NCBI GenBank assembly: GCA_964019425.1
Contig: OZ025867.1
Span: 1 to 64,000, forward strand
Length of the DNA: 64,000 bases
Origin: Flectonema sp. DT1601
Taxonomy: Eukaryota > Euglenozoa > Diplonemea > Diplonemida > Diplonemidae
Direction of reading: 5' to 3'
Each line of letters starts with the position of its first letter. Position 1 is the first letter of the stretch. The position numbers and the translations under genes are program-made. Under the pieces are notes generated by a model, which had not been told where the DNA came from, did not search any database, and was given only the letters and a program-made list of their open reading frames with translations. Shown in pieces: positions 40,063 to 50,379 of the stretch.

Positions 40063-42519
40063 ATGCAAGTTTCCGTGACGTGCCCGGATTCAGGACTCCC
40101 TGCAGTGTCAGTCACAGTTGGTGCTGATTCTGTTGTGAGCGACGTGTTGAAGGCAGCGGCTGGCGAGTGGGATGAAGAGGTGTGGGATGTCGATCCGGAG
40201 GAATTTGAATTGTGCTTCACTGGTGATGCCCTTTGTGCGTATAGAAGACTAATGGCTCGTGAAGATAGTGGAGTGTGTGCAGACAGCGAGTTGGAAATGT
40301 GGAAGAAGCGGGTTCAGATCTTCGGTAAATGTTGGTTTGTTGATGATAAAAGAAAGAAGCTTCTGGAAAAGAAAAATACAGAGAATTTATGTCTGGACAC
40401 TCTCACATTCTCGGTGGATGGTTGCCTCACTATTGACGAAGAGTTGCTTCCTTCAGATGCCAAACAGATTTCCTTCCGCCATTCAAATTGCCAACGAAGA
40501 GATTGTGCATGCACGGAAGTCTCACAAGTTACTTCTATTGGAAATAATTTTTTGTCTAACTGTTCACAAATCACTTTTGTTGACTTTTCAGATCCTAACA
40601 GTGTCACTCAAATTGGACAGCGTTTTTTGTTTAATTGTTCAGAAATCACTTCTGTTGACCTTTCAGGTCTTAGTAGTGTCACCAGTATTGGAAATTATTT
40701 TTTGTCTTGTTGTTCACAAATCACATCCCTTGACACTTCAGGTCTTAGTAGTCTCACCAGTATTGGAGATTATTTTTTGTATAACTGTTCAGCAATCACT
40801 TCTCTTGACCTTTTAGGTCTTATTGGTGTGAAGGAAATTGGAAGTTATTTTTTGTCTAATTGTCCACTACTCACTTCTGTTGACCTTTCAGGTCTTAGTA
40901 GTGTCACCAGTATTGGAAATTATTTTTTGTTTAACTGTTCAACAATCACTTCTCTTGACCTTTCAGGTCTTAGTAGTGTCACCAGTATTGGAAATTATTT
41001 TTTGTTTAACTGTTCAACAATCACTTCTCTTGACCTTTCAGGTCTTAGTGGTGTGAAGGAAATTGGAAATTGTTTTTTGAATAATTGTTCAACAATCACT
41101 TCTCTTGACCTTTCAGGTCTTAGTAGTGTCACCAGTATTGGAAATTATTTTTTGTTTAACTGTTCAACAATCACTTCTCTTGACCTTTCAGGTCTTAGTG
41201 GTGTGAAGGAAATTGGAAATTGTTTTTTGAATAATTGTTCAACAATCACTTCTCTTGACCTTTCAGGTCTTAGGAGTGTCACCAGTATTGGAGATAATTT
41301 CTTGTTCGATTGTCCAAAACTCACTTCTGTTGACCTTTCAGGTCTTAGTAGAGTCACCAGTATTGGAGATAATTTCTTGTTCAATTGTCCAAACCTCACT
41401 TCTGTTGACCTTTCAGGTCTTAGTAGTGTCACCAGTATTGGGGATGATTTTTTGTTTAATTTTCCAAGCCTCACTTCTGTTGACCTTTCAGGTCTTAGTA
41501 GAGTCACCAGTATTGGAGATAATTTCTTGTTCAATTGTCCAAACCTCACTTCTGTTGACCTTTCAGGTCTTAGTAGTGTCACCAGTATTGGGGATGATTT
41601 TTTGTTTAATTTTCCAAGCCTCACTTCTGTTGACCTTTCAGGTCTTAGTAAGGTGACCAGTATTGGAAATAATTTCTTGATTAATTGTCAAAAACTTACT
41701 TCTGTTGACCTTTCAGGTCTTAGTAAGGTGACCAGTATTGGAAATGAGTTTTTGTCTAGTTGTTCAAAAATCACTTATGTTAACCTTTCAGGTTTTAGTA
41801 GTGTCACCAGTATTGGAAATGGTTTCTTATTTGATTGTTCAGAAATCACTTCTGTTGACCTTTCAGGTCTTAGTAGTGTCAAAAGCATTGGAAATAATTT
41901 TTTGTGTGATTGTCCAAAACTCACTTATGTTAACCTTTCAGATCTTCTTGGTATCACCAGTATTGAAAATAATTTTTTATTTAATTCACAAATCACTTCT
42001 CTTGACCTTTCAGTTCTTAGTAGTCTCAGAAGTATTGGAAATTATTTTTTTGGTTATTGTTTAAAAAGCATTTCTGTTGACCTTTCAGGTCTTAGTAATG
42101 TGACCAGTATTGGAAATTATTTTTTGCGTTATTGTTTAAAAATCACTTCTCTTAACCTTTCAGGTCTTAGTAGTGTCACCAGTATTGGAAATTATTTTTT
42201 GCGTTATTGTTTAAAAATCACTTTTCTTAACCTTTCAGGTCTTAGTAGAGTCACCAGTATTGGAAATGATTTTTTTTCTAATTGTCCAAAACTCACTTCT
42301 GTTAACCTTTCTAGTCTTAGTAATGTGACCAGTATTGGAAATGAGTTTTTGTCTAATTGTCCACTACTCACTTCTCTTGACCTTTCAGGTCTTAGTAGTA
42401 TCACCAGTATTGGGAATGATTTTTTGTCTGATTGTTCACAAATCACTTCTCTTAACCTTTCAGGTCTTATTGGTGTGAATAAAGTTGGTAGGGCGTCTTC
42501 GCTAATTGCACCAAACTGA
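40063..42519 (+). CDS. Ubiquitin-like domain/leucine-rich-repeat protein, array gene 2
   Basis: 818 residues, same layout as gene 1 with about 27 LRRs. The N-terminal domain is of a second subtype: MQVSVTCPDSGLPAVSVTVG instead of MQVSVTDYYGFNDELTVTVG, with an acidic insertion before FELCF. The linker cysteines (KCWF, NCQRRDCAC) are kept. The LRR region holds near-perfect 150-bp double units around NYFLFNCSTITSLDLSGL. The end differs: after GVNKVG the frame reads RASSLIAPN and stops. Comparison with the two C-terminal fragments (GVKEVGEGVFANC...) shows a one-base deletion in GGTGAGGGCG, so the cap is lost. The protein may still fold, as a solenoid without its normal C-terminal cap. Confidence 0.87.
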   Translation: MQVSVTCPDSGLPAVSVTVGADSVVSDVLKAAAGEWDEEVWDVDPEEFELCFTGDALCAYRRLMAREDSGVCADSELEMWKKRVQIFGKCWFVDDKRKKLLEKKNTENLCLDTLTFSVDGCLTIDEELLPSDAKQISFRHSNCQRRDCACTEVSQVTSIGNNFLSNCSQITFVDFSDPNSVTQIGQRFLFNCSEITSVDLSGLSSVTSIGNYFLSCCSQITSLDTSGLSSLTSIGDYFLYNCSAITSLDLLGLIGVKEIGSYFLSNCPLLTSVDLSGLSSVTSIGNYFLFNCSTITSLDLSGLSSVTSIGNYFLFNCSTITSLDLSGLSGVKEIGNCFLNNCSTITSLDLSGLSSVTSIGNYFLFNCSTITSLDLSGLSGVKEIGNCFLNNCSTITSLDLSGLRSVTSIGDNFLFDCPKLTSVDLSGLSRVTSIGDNFLFNCPNLTSVDLSGLSSVTSIGDDFLFNFPSLTSVDLSGLSRVTSIGDNFLFNCPNLTSVDLSGLSSVTSIGDDFLFNFPSLTSVDLSGLSKVTSIGNNFLINCQKLTSVDLSGLSKVTSIGNEFLSSCSKITYVNLSGFSSVTSIGNGFLFDCSEITSVDLSGLSSVKSIGNNFLCDCPKLTYVNLSDLLGITSIENNFLFNSQITSLDLSVLSSLRSIGNYFFGYCLKSISVDLSGLSNVTSIGNYFLRYCLKITSLNLSGLSSVTSIGNYFLRYCLKITFLNLSGLSRVTSIGNDFFSNCPKLTSVNLSSLSNVTSIGNEFLSNCPLLTSLDLSGLSSITSIGNDFLSDCSQITSLNLSGLIGVNKVGRASSLIAPN

Positions 42520-43978
42520 AATCTAATAACATTAAGCTGCCTCAAAATAATGGCCATCTCTTTTCTTTGTCTAATTAAAATTTCCCCTTTTTTTTCCTTT
42601 TTCTTTTGCCTAGATTGTGTCTCACCTACTGCCAGTTCTGCGATCACACCGAGGCGGACGAGCACCAACTAAGTGCAAGGGAGTGGCCAGCACAATCATA
42701 TCTTCTTCGACACAGACAACCAACCGTTTTTAGCCGCCATGCTGAAGGAATAGGACAGCTACCTAGCCTTACCTAGACAGGAATTACTGTGGCATCTCAA
42801 CAAATACTCCAACTTACCTAAATAATCAGTAGCTGTCATAATCATCCAAGAGGTTACTATGTTATTCTGTTTTATTTTATTTTCAAAAGATCTCTTCTTT
42901 TTATTTTTTTGTTTTATCATTTCTCAACTTCTTCTTCGCTCCCTGGAGTTTGTTGTTATTTTTGTTAGCGAGTCGGGTCAAGGCGGAATGGAAGCATCGA
43001 ATTAGTCGAGTCTCTCGAATATTAGTATTCTTCGCTGAAGCTAAAGAAAAGTAATCCTGTCAGGGATTATGTCGTAGTATTGATCAGGACTCAGAGGTAG
43101 TTAATCATTACACCCTGTTGTCTCTCTTCAACTGGTACTCGATGGTGTGTCGGGCTCGCTAATTTTCTAATTCGATACCTTTTCTTTTACTTATCTCTAT
43201 TTTTTATTCTCACTTTTCAAAACTAAAATTAATAATCTCAACTAACTAATTATGACTTTTCTTTTTTCTATATTTTGATTCAGTTCTATTGTAAACTATT
43301 CTAACTAACTGATAACTATTAATACTAACTATACTGGACAAGGTTGAAGCATGGTGGTAGTAGATCTCTTGATTTAGTATACCCCGTGACGAAAACTAAT
43401 AAAATAATCCTTTCAGGGATTAGGTTCTTCCTTCTACCGCAGCGTTGAGCTATCAGGTTCTATGTGAGTGTCTACCTAACCGATACTCGGTGGTCTGATG
43501 GACTTGATAACTATCTCTTTGAACAGTCTGTGAAAGCTGCGATTAATCATTAAATGTAAAGTGTTGAATTGATTCTTGGTTGTTTATTTATATTTTTTGT
43601 ATTTCTGTTTGAAGTATTGTAAGGAGCTGTATAAGAATGTTTGGACAGCAAACTGAAAAAAACAATAAAATAGTTTTGTGTTCCCCAATTTCTTGGATAG
43701 TTTAATTTAAAACCAGTTCTCTTTGATTCCCCTTTTAAGAGTCATCGGTGGAAGAGTGAGATGATCAACTCACACTTAGTAGTCTTTCCCGTATTGATAA
43801 TTATTTTCAGTTTTTCTTGTTCAAAATCACTTCTCTTGACCTTTCATATTTTCGTGCGATATAGTACTGCACCAGCGTCTTCGTACACCTGGTGGTCACA
43901 AGACTCGGACACATCTAGAATACCGTCTGAGCTTTTTTTTTTTTTTTTTTTATTCCTCCCTCCCCGTTTGGCCGAACC
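42520..43978. repeat. Array spacer copy interrupted by a LINE
   Basis: From about 42580 this matches 35520-36920 and 45950-47344. It ends abruptly at the LINE insertion, and the spacer resumes at 45160. It contains the tandem LINE-tail-like repeats and the LRR 3'-end remnant (about 43517-43660). Confidence 0.8.
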
Positions 43979-45159
43979 TTACTGGCCGATTCGCAAGCAA
44001 GTAAAGCAGCGTCTTCTGATACTCTCCAAATTACAGAGGTAGCTTTCGACTACCGAATGGTTCAGTGCTCTATCACGAATCAAGTTAACAAGATATGGTT
44101 AAGGGAAAGAGACTCTAACCACGTTCACTATTGGTCAACCCTCGGGGGAAGAATTCAACGCTTCCATCCAAACCTGAAGCGGTCTGATGAAGTACACATT
44201 TCACGCCTCCGCACGGGTCACCACCATTTGATCAAGATCCCCTCTCAGGGTCTCACGAATTGCAACTTCTGTAACGAGCCGTTAACAAGCACGCATCACT
44301 TATTATTCAATTGTCTCGCATTACGCCCAATTGTGCAACAATACTTCCCACCAACAGCAACTCTTGAACAAGGAGAAATGGATGTCGGTCAAAACCTCCA
44401 CAAATTCTTCTCGACAGAACACCAACCAGAGCTTATGAAGTTGATAATGAAATTACATGAACTCCCATTATGGCAGGCAATACCTCAACAGCACCTTATG
44501 GAACATTTGTATAAGTGGACTAGCTTTCCGACCTTCAACACAGCAACACGAAAAACAGTCGTTGCGTACATTAAAGAAGCCTACACTCTCACCGACATAG
44601 AGGAAATACATACCAATCTTGATTGGGTATGGATGTACTGCTATCCTGACTATCTTAACAACGATACAAGCATGAAAAAGCTCCTCGACAAAATCCAGGA
44701 CTCCCAATACAGCCGTATCGATGCGGCGTGGTTTAACAGACAAGTTCGATAACTCTCCTTTAGTTATATACAACATTATCAAAAAAAATAAAATAAAGAA
44801 AAATTCTATCCCTTACAGAATCTAAACGCCCCGCCCCCAGAGTCTTTGTTTTTATATATTTTATTTTATTTTCTTTTTAATTTTATATATTCATTTATTT
44901 GTTTTCTTTTCTCTTTAGTTATCCTCATATCACTTCCTGACAACAATCGGACAAGGTGGAAAGCTGACAATAGGCATACTGTGTTCATTATGCCCCGTCA
45001 GCCGAAGCTATAATAAAACAATCCTAATAAGATTGGGTCTAATTACGTTGCTGTTGCCTCGTAGCTCTAGGGAGTTAACCCGATGCTCCCTAGTTCGCTG
45101 TATCAGCGATGCACAGTACGCAATGTATTGGACTTCCTTATCTATCTATCTATCTATCT
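43979..45159 (+). mobile_element. 5'-truncated LINE (RNase H-bearing I/Jockey/ingi-like group), microsatellite tail
   Basis: The insertion is absent from the two other copies of this spacer, where GGCCGAACCCTGTATTCG is continuous, so its ends are exact. AACC is duplicated on both sides (43975-43978 and 45160-45163). The open frame begins inside an RNase H domain (LLADSQASKAASSD) and continues through the C-terminal motif ISRLRTGHHHLIKI with CNFCNEPLTSTHHLLFNC, a zinc-knuckle-like CCHC segment typical of LINE ORF2 ends. It stops at 44752. A 3' UTR of about 400 bp ends in (CTAT)n. Endonuclease and reverse transcriptase are missing, so this is a dead-on-arrival 5'-truncated copy. Confidence 0.85.
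44057..44752 (+). CDS. C-terminal part of LINE ORF2 (end of RNase H and zinc-knuckle region)
   Basis: The frame is open from the insertion edge (43979) to 44752, about 257 codons; the first ATG is at 44057 but is not a true start. Upstream residues ADSQASKAA match the last helix of LINE-type RNase H. The RLRTGH motif and Cys/His cluster follow. The remainder (about 150 residues, Leu/Gln/Trp-rich) has no motif I recognise. No catalytic domain remains, so no activity is expected. Confidence 0.8.
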   Translation: MVQCSITNQVNKIWLRERDSNHVHYWSTLGGRIQRFHPNLKRSDEVHISRLRTGHHHLIKIPSQGLTNCNFCNEPLTSTHHLLFNCLALRPIVQQYFPPTATLEQGEMDVGQNLHKFFSTEHQPELMKLIMKLHELPLWQAIPQQHLMEHLYKWTSFPTFNTATRKTVVAYIKEAYTLTDIEEIHTNLDWVWMYCYPDYLNNDTSMKKLLDKIQDSQYSRIDAAWFNRQVR

Positions 45160-45742
45160 AACCCTGTATTCGTTTTAGCCAGTTTCAAGTTGCTTTATAT
45201 TTAATAATCGTATCAAGTTACTCCCCATAAACATGACTCAGACACTAATTAGTTGGCTATCTTAAAGAAATAACCATGTTGACGTAGTCCCTTTGCTGAG
45301 AAGGGCAAACGCGATGAGTGGGACAGGCTTGTCTCCCTTGCACTCTTCGCTGAAGAGGGCTGGGGTAGGGTGAAGTAGTCTGAAAAACTTTCTTTAATTT
45401 TAGCCCGAAACCAACCATTATTTGTTTGTTGTCCTTCGAATATTTGAATTTGATTGACTGAGTGAGTTCTTTGATTCACGACTACAAATATTTCTTCAGT
45501 CGACTACTTTGATATTAACTTTGGTAAATACTCGAAATAGTTGTTCTATACTAACCAACACCCCCCACGTCCTATATCCTATATCCTACCCGTAAGTATT
45601 GCCTTTTCTTTCTACGTCTTCCGCGTACATTTCATATTTAAAGTAATTAGTTATGTGAGACTATCCTATTTTTTATATTTGTATTCAAATTGCCGTTACT
45701 TTCTTTTAGTTCTTCTTTCCTAAGTTATCTTGCGGAAGGAAG
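45160..45742. other. Spacer continuing after the LINE, then a duplication junction
   Basis: 45160-45629 continues the spacer as at 36923-37395. At about 45630 it switches to sequence matching 35201 onward, the breakpoint of the tandem spacer duplication. 45632-45731 is the second half of the macro-intron-derived segment. Confidence 0.65.
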
Positions 45743-45946
45743 TGTTTAAAAATCACTTCTCTTGACCTTTCAGGTCTTAGTGGTGTCACCAGTTTTGGAA
45801 ATGATTTTTTGTCTGATTGTTCAGAAATCACTTCTGTTGACCTTTCAGGTCTTAGTAGTGTGAAAGAAGTTGGTGAGGGCGTCTTCGCTAATTGCACCAA
45901 ACTGATTTCTAACATTAAGCTGCCTCAAGATAATGGCCATAATTAA
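45743..45946 (+). pseudogene. LRR gene C-terminal fragment 2
   Basis: A near copy of 35308-35517: two LRRs and a cap (VKEVGEGVFANCTKL, IKLPQDNGHN), ending two codons earlier. It lacks a start and the N-terminal domain, and is joined to the same macro-intron-derived segment, so it arose with the spacer duplication. Confidence 0.8.
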
Positions 45947-47882
45947 AATTTCCCCTTTTTTTTTCTTTTTCTTTTGCCTAGATTGTGTCTCACTTACTGC
46001 CGGTTCTGCGATCACACCGAGGCGGACGAGCACCAACTAAGTGCAAGGGAGTGGCCAGCACAATCATATCTTCTTCGACACAGACAACCAACCGTTTTTA
46101 GCCGCCATGCTGAAGGAATAGGACAGCTACCTAGCCTTACCTAGACAGGAATTACTGTGGCATCTCAACAAATACTCCAACTTACCTAAATAATCAGTAG
46201 CTGTCATAATCATCCAAGAGGTTACTATGTTATTCTGTTTTATTTTATTTTCAAAAGATCTCTTCTTTTTATTTTTTTGTTTTATCATTTCTCAACTTCT
46301 TCTTCGCTCCCTGGAGTTTGTTGTTATTTTTGTTAGCGAGTCGGGTCAAGGCGGAATGGAAGCATCGAATTAGTCGAGTCTCTCGAATATTAGTATTCTT
46401 CGCTGAAGCTAAAGAAAAGTAATCCTGTCAGGGATTATGTCGTAGTATTGATCAGGACTCAGAGGTAGTTAATCATTACACCCTGTTGTCTCTCTTCAAC
46501 TGGTACTCGATGGTGTGTCGGGCTCGCTAATTTTCTAATTCGATACCTTTTCTTTTACTTATCTCTATTTTTTATTCTCACTTTTCAAAACTAAAATTAA
46601 TAATCTCAACTAACTAATTATGACTTTTCTTTTTTCTATATTTTGATTCAGTTCTATTGTAAACTATTCTAACTAACTGATAACTATTAATACTAACTAT
46701 ACTGGACAAGGTTGAAGCATGGTGGTAGTAGATCTCTTGATTTAGTATACCCCGTGACGAAAACTAATAAAATAATCCTTTCAGGGATTAGGTTCTTCCT
46801 TCTACCGCAGCTTTGAGCTACCAGGTTCTATGTGAGTGTCTACCTAACCGATACTCGGTGGTCTGATGGACTTGATAACTATCTCTTTGAACAGTCTGTG
46901 AAAGCTGCGATTAATCATTAAATGTAAAGTGTTGAATTGATTCTTGGTTGTTTATTTATATTTTTTGTATTTCTGTTTGAAGTATTGTAAGGAGCTGTAT
47001 AAGAATGTTTGGACAGCAAACTGAAAAAAACAATAAAATAGTTTTGTGTTCCCCAATTTCTTGGATAGTTTAATTTAAAACCAGTTCTCTTTGATTCCCC
47101 TTTTAAGAGTCATCGGTGGAAGAGTGAGATGATCAACTCACACTTAGTAGTCTTTCCCGTATTGATAATTATTTTCAGTTTTTCTTGTTCAAAATCACTT
47201 CTCTTGACCTTTCATATTTTCGTGCGATATAGTACTGCACCAGCGTCTTCGTACACCTGGTGGTCACAAGACTCGGACACATCTAGAATACCGTCTGAGC
47301 TTTTTTTTTTTTTTTTTTTATTCCTCCCTCCCCGTTTGGCCGAACCCTGTATTCGTTTTAGCCAGTTTCAAGTTGCTTTATATTTAATAATCGTATCAAG
47401 TTACTCCCCATAAACATGACTCAGACACTAATTAGTTGGCTATCTTAAAGAAATAACCATGTTGACGTAGTCCCTTTGCTGAGAAGGGCAAACGCGATGA
47501 GTGGGACAGGCTTGTCTCCCTTGCACTCTTCGCTGAAGAGGGCTGGGGTAGGGTGAAGTAGTCTGAAAAATTTTCTTTAATTTTAGCCCGAAACCAACCA
47601 TTATTTGTTTGTTGTCCTTCGAATATTTGAATTTGATTGACTGAGTGATTTTCTTTGATTCACGACTACAAATATTTCTTCAGTCGACTACTTTGATATT
47701 AACTTTGGTAAATACTCGAAATAGTTGTTCTATACTAACCAACACCCCCCACGTCCTATATCCTACCCGTAAGTATTGCCTTTTCTTTGTACGTCTTCCG
47801 CGTACATTTCTTAATTGCAGCGTCCTGAAATCTACTCGGCTGCCTCAATATAATGTCGCTCTCTTAAAACCTTAGAAATAGT

Positions 47883-48317
47883 GTGAAGGTGACATGTAGT
47901 CGCCATTCGAGTGTTATCATTTTATTTGGTGATTTATCATTATCATCTCCTGAGTTCGATCTGTTTGACATCACTTTCGGTGTTCTCGCAGTCTCTTCCA
48001 ACACTCCTGTCTCCTTGTTCTCTTATTCTATTAAACCTGTCCTCAATATTCTCTTGAGGACAGGACTTCGGTCTGTTCAAGTAGTCTTTGACCACCTGCT
48101 CGACTCTTTGTTTTCCTCAACGATGGTTGGACTAGTTACTCATCCAAGTTTTAAGTATGCGTTCTCTTTGAGGGCAGACCTACGTGACTATTATTTCATT
48201 GCTGTTGCCTCTCTTCTGTCGTCCTCAGGAGGAACACCTACTAAATGTTTCCCGTGTTTTTCAATTGTCAGACTTAAACCAAGAGAAGGTATAACAGAAA
48301 GACAAACATGGAAGTGA
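47883..48317 (+). CDS. Hypothetical open frame in the duplicated spacer, copy 2
   Basis: Counterpart of 37462-37890, 144 codons, with a few amino-acid changes (for example YFIAVASLL for YLIAVASLL) and a slightly different C-terminus. It is unrecognised. Conservation may reflect recent duplication alone. Confidence 0.3.
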   Translation: MKVTCSRHSSVIILFGDLSLSSPEFDLFDITFGVLAVSSNTPVSLFSYSIKPVLNILLRTGLRSVQVVFDHLLDSLFSSTMVGLVTHPSFKYAFSLRADLRDYYFIAVASLLSSSGGTPTKCFPCFSIVRLKPREGITERQTWK

Positions 48318-48677
48318 AAATTGCAAAAAAACAAAGAGTCTGGAAGCACAGACGAGTGTAACCAAAAAAAGAAAATAAATAAAAAAAGAGCGTCATATTG
48401 CGCAGTGGATCTTGCCACTGGGTGTTTATTTAGAGCGTCCTACTGGGGTATATGGAAAAGGCTAAAGGTCCACACCTACACTCACCTACAAGTAACAGGT
48501 AGAGCCAGGCGTCCACTGTAGCGGGTGGGTGAAAGGACAGCTAATGCTGGAGTTGACCAAAAAAAAAAAAAAAAAAGAATACTCCATGATAGCGCAGTAG
48601 TGTTAGTGTCAGAGTGAAACTAAAATTAATATTTATTTTTTTTCTTTCAGCAGATTAATAAAAAAAAAGGAATAAAA

Positions 48678-49418
48678 CATAGATGGAAGTGCCCTACAAT
48701 TTGGAGGGCGTGTAGGGCGCTTGTATGGCGCTTTTAATATAAATATTATTTTGGAGGGCGCTTTTTTTTACCTTTTTTATTACTATAAGACAGCTAAATT
48801 GACGTCGACTTACACTGACGCACAAGTATTTTGACGCAGAAGCCAAAAAAAAATTTTGACATGCTTGGCAGTCTTTCGAAAAAGAGAAAAAAGGGTGTCA
48901 CGGGGCACGAACCCGAGACCTCCAGGTCATGGTTCGGAGGTCAACAATGGCAAAAACAATGGGCTACTCCTTGAGAGCTTCCGGAGCCTGCTGCAATCCC
49001 TGAAGCTGAAACTCATTTCAGTGGACGATGCATCCTCCCAGATCTACAAGGAGCTGATTAGCCTGCAGAATGCACCGAGTCGAATATAGAGGGATTCGAG
49101 GAGGGAGAGAGCGTTCTTGCTAACCTGTTAATAGGCCGGTCTTCACGGTACCTTGTGAGAAAAAAAAGAAGTTTACTGGTGGCAAGTAAACTGATATCCC
49201 AGAGACGCATTTGATCGGGCGAACCGGAGAAAAGTCAAATAAGATGCGATTCGACCCTCGCTGAGGGCAGGGGTGTGTCAAAATGAGCTCGGCATTATAT
49301 TAAATTTAATTAAAAAAGCGCCCTACGCGCCCTATTTTGGCCCTATTTTGGCCCTACAAATTTTTGTGGCTGATTTTCACCAGGCGCCCTCCAAATTTGG
49401 AGGGCACTTCCATCTATG
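48678..49418. mobile_element. Terminal-inverted-repeat element, copy 2
   Basis: Counterpart of 38257-38996 in the duplicated spacer, 741 bp, with the same ends and the same flanking ATAAAA. It moved with the duplication rather than by a separate insertion, since the flanks are also shared. The right arm differs: one GCGCCCTCCA subrepeat is replaced by a duplicated TATTTTGGCCC. Confidence 0.8.
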
Positions 49419-49420
49419 AT

Positions 49421-50117
49421 AAAAAGAGAAGGAAATTGATTCGAAGTAAATGATCAAAAAGATACACTCACGGAATATGTTATTCTCCTTGTCAGTCATG
49501 GCTGAATGATATTATTCTGCCAAGTTATCTTTTTTTTCCCTGAGCGTTCAGTATTGCTGTCCGCGATAAAACAAAAAATATGGGGCTGTTGTCTGAGTGA
49601 TTTATTTATTTATTTTTTTTCCCCCCCCTCACGTCCTTTGATTAACAACTACAAATATTTCTTCAGTCGACTACTTTGATATTAATTTAGTTAATACTCA
49701 AAGTTGTTGCTGTTTTTACATCGTCAAAGTTTCACCCCCCGCGTCCTGCATTCAATCCCCGTAATGATTGCCCTTTCTATCCACGTCTTCCTCAGCACAT
49801 ATTTATTCCCCCAACTCGTATGTTTTGAGCACGTAATAACATAATGAGTTTCTCTCTGGGTATTATTAATGCTCAGTAAAGGAGGAAAACAAAATAAAAT
49901 AAAAAGAGGCGGATTGGTTGTTTTTCTTGCTTTTGTTAGTTCTTATCCTTGAGAAGTTAATATCCGTAACTGTTCAAAGGAAGTGTTTACAAACAGAGTA
50001 GAGCCGTAATAGTATTTTAAAGGAAATTACAACCACAGAATATGTTGCACTATTCAGGAATGGAAGCTGCTTTTCAGTATTTCCTTATTACTTTACGATT
50101 GTTGCCGCCGTTTGGAA
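49421..50117 (+). promoter_or_regulatory. Orphan LRR upstream block, cut by the Penelope-like element
   Basis: Matches the block of gene 1 up to GTTGCCGCCGTTTGGAA, then breaks at 50118 about 110 bp before where an LRR start codon would lie. The remaining block bases, including the TTTCTGTCAG acceptor, are not found on the far side of the retroelement, so an LRR gene was disrupted or lost here. Confidence 0.75.
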
Positions 50118-50379
50118 TGGGGCAGGGGTTTTAGGATGAAGGTTTTGTGGCTGGGAAGTAGCCCTGACCCGACCTTCATCCCCTGCTTTCAATAATCCCC
50201 TGACAACCTTTTTCCCTTTCATTTCCTTAGCCTTCTTGAGAAAGCTTTAATCTCTTTTCATTATTTTTATTTAATTTTTACCATTTTTTTTTTTTTTAAA
50301 AAAGCAGTTTTAGGGTCAAGCTTCCCAAAAAAATAGTTAACCATTTTAGAGTTAACAGTTACCTTTATTAATAACACTC

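Larger units (their letters stand above)
45947..49633. repeat. Array spacer, second full copy
   Basis: Nearly identical to 35518-39213, including the tandem LINE-tail-like repeats, LRR 3'-end remnant, hypothetical ORF and TIR element, with only scattered single-base differences. It lacks the LINE present in the intermediate copy, which dates the LINE insertion after the duplication that separated them, or to one lineage of copies. Confidence 0.8.

Noticed and set aside
45142-45160. (CTAT)n tract as an independent microsatellite
   Set aside because: It sits exactly at the 3' boundary of the LINE and is absent from both empty sites, so it is the element's tail.
50118-50205. Inverted repeat at the left edge of the retroelement as a hammerhead ribozyme
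   Set aside because: The conserved CTGATGA and GAAA core elements are not present. The clade is also described as lacking hammerheads.
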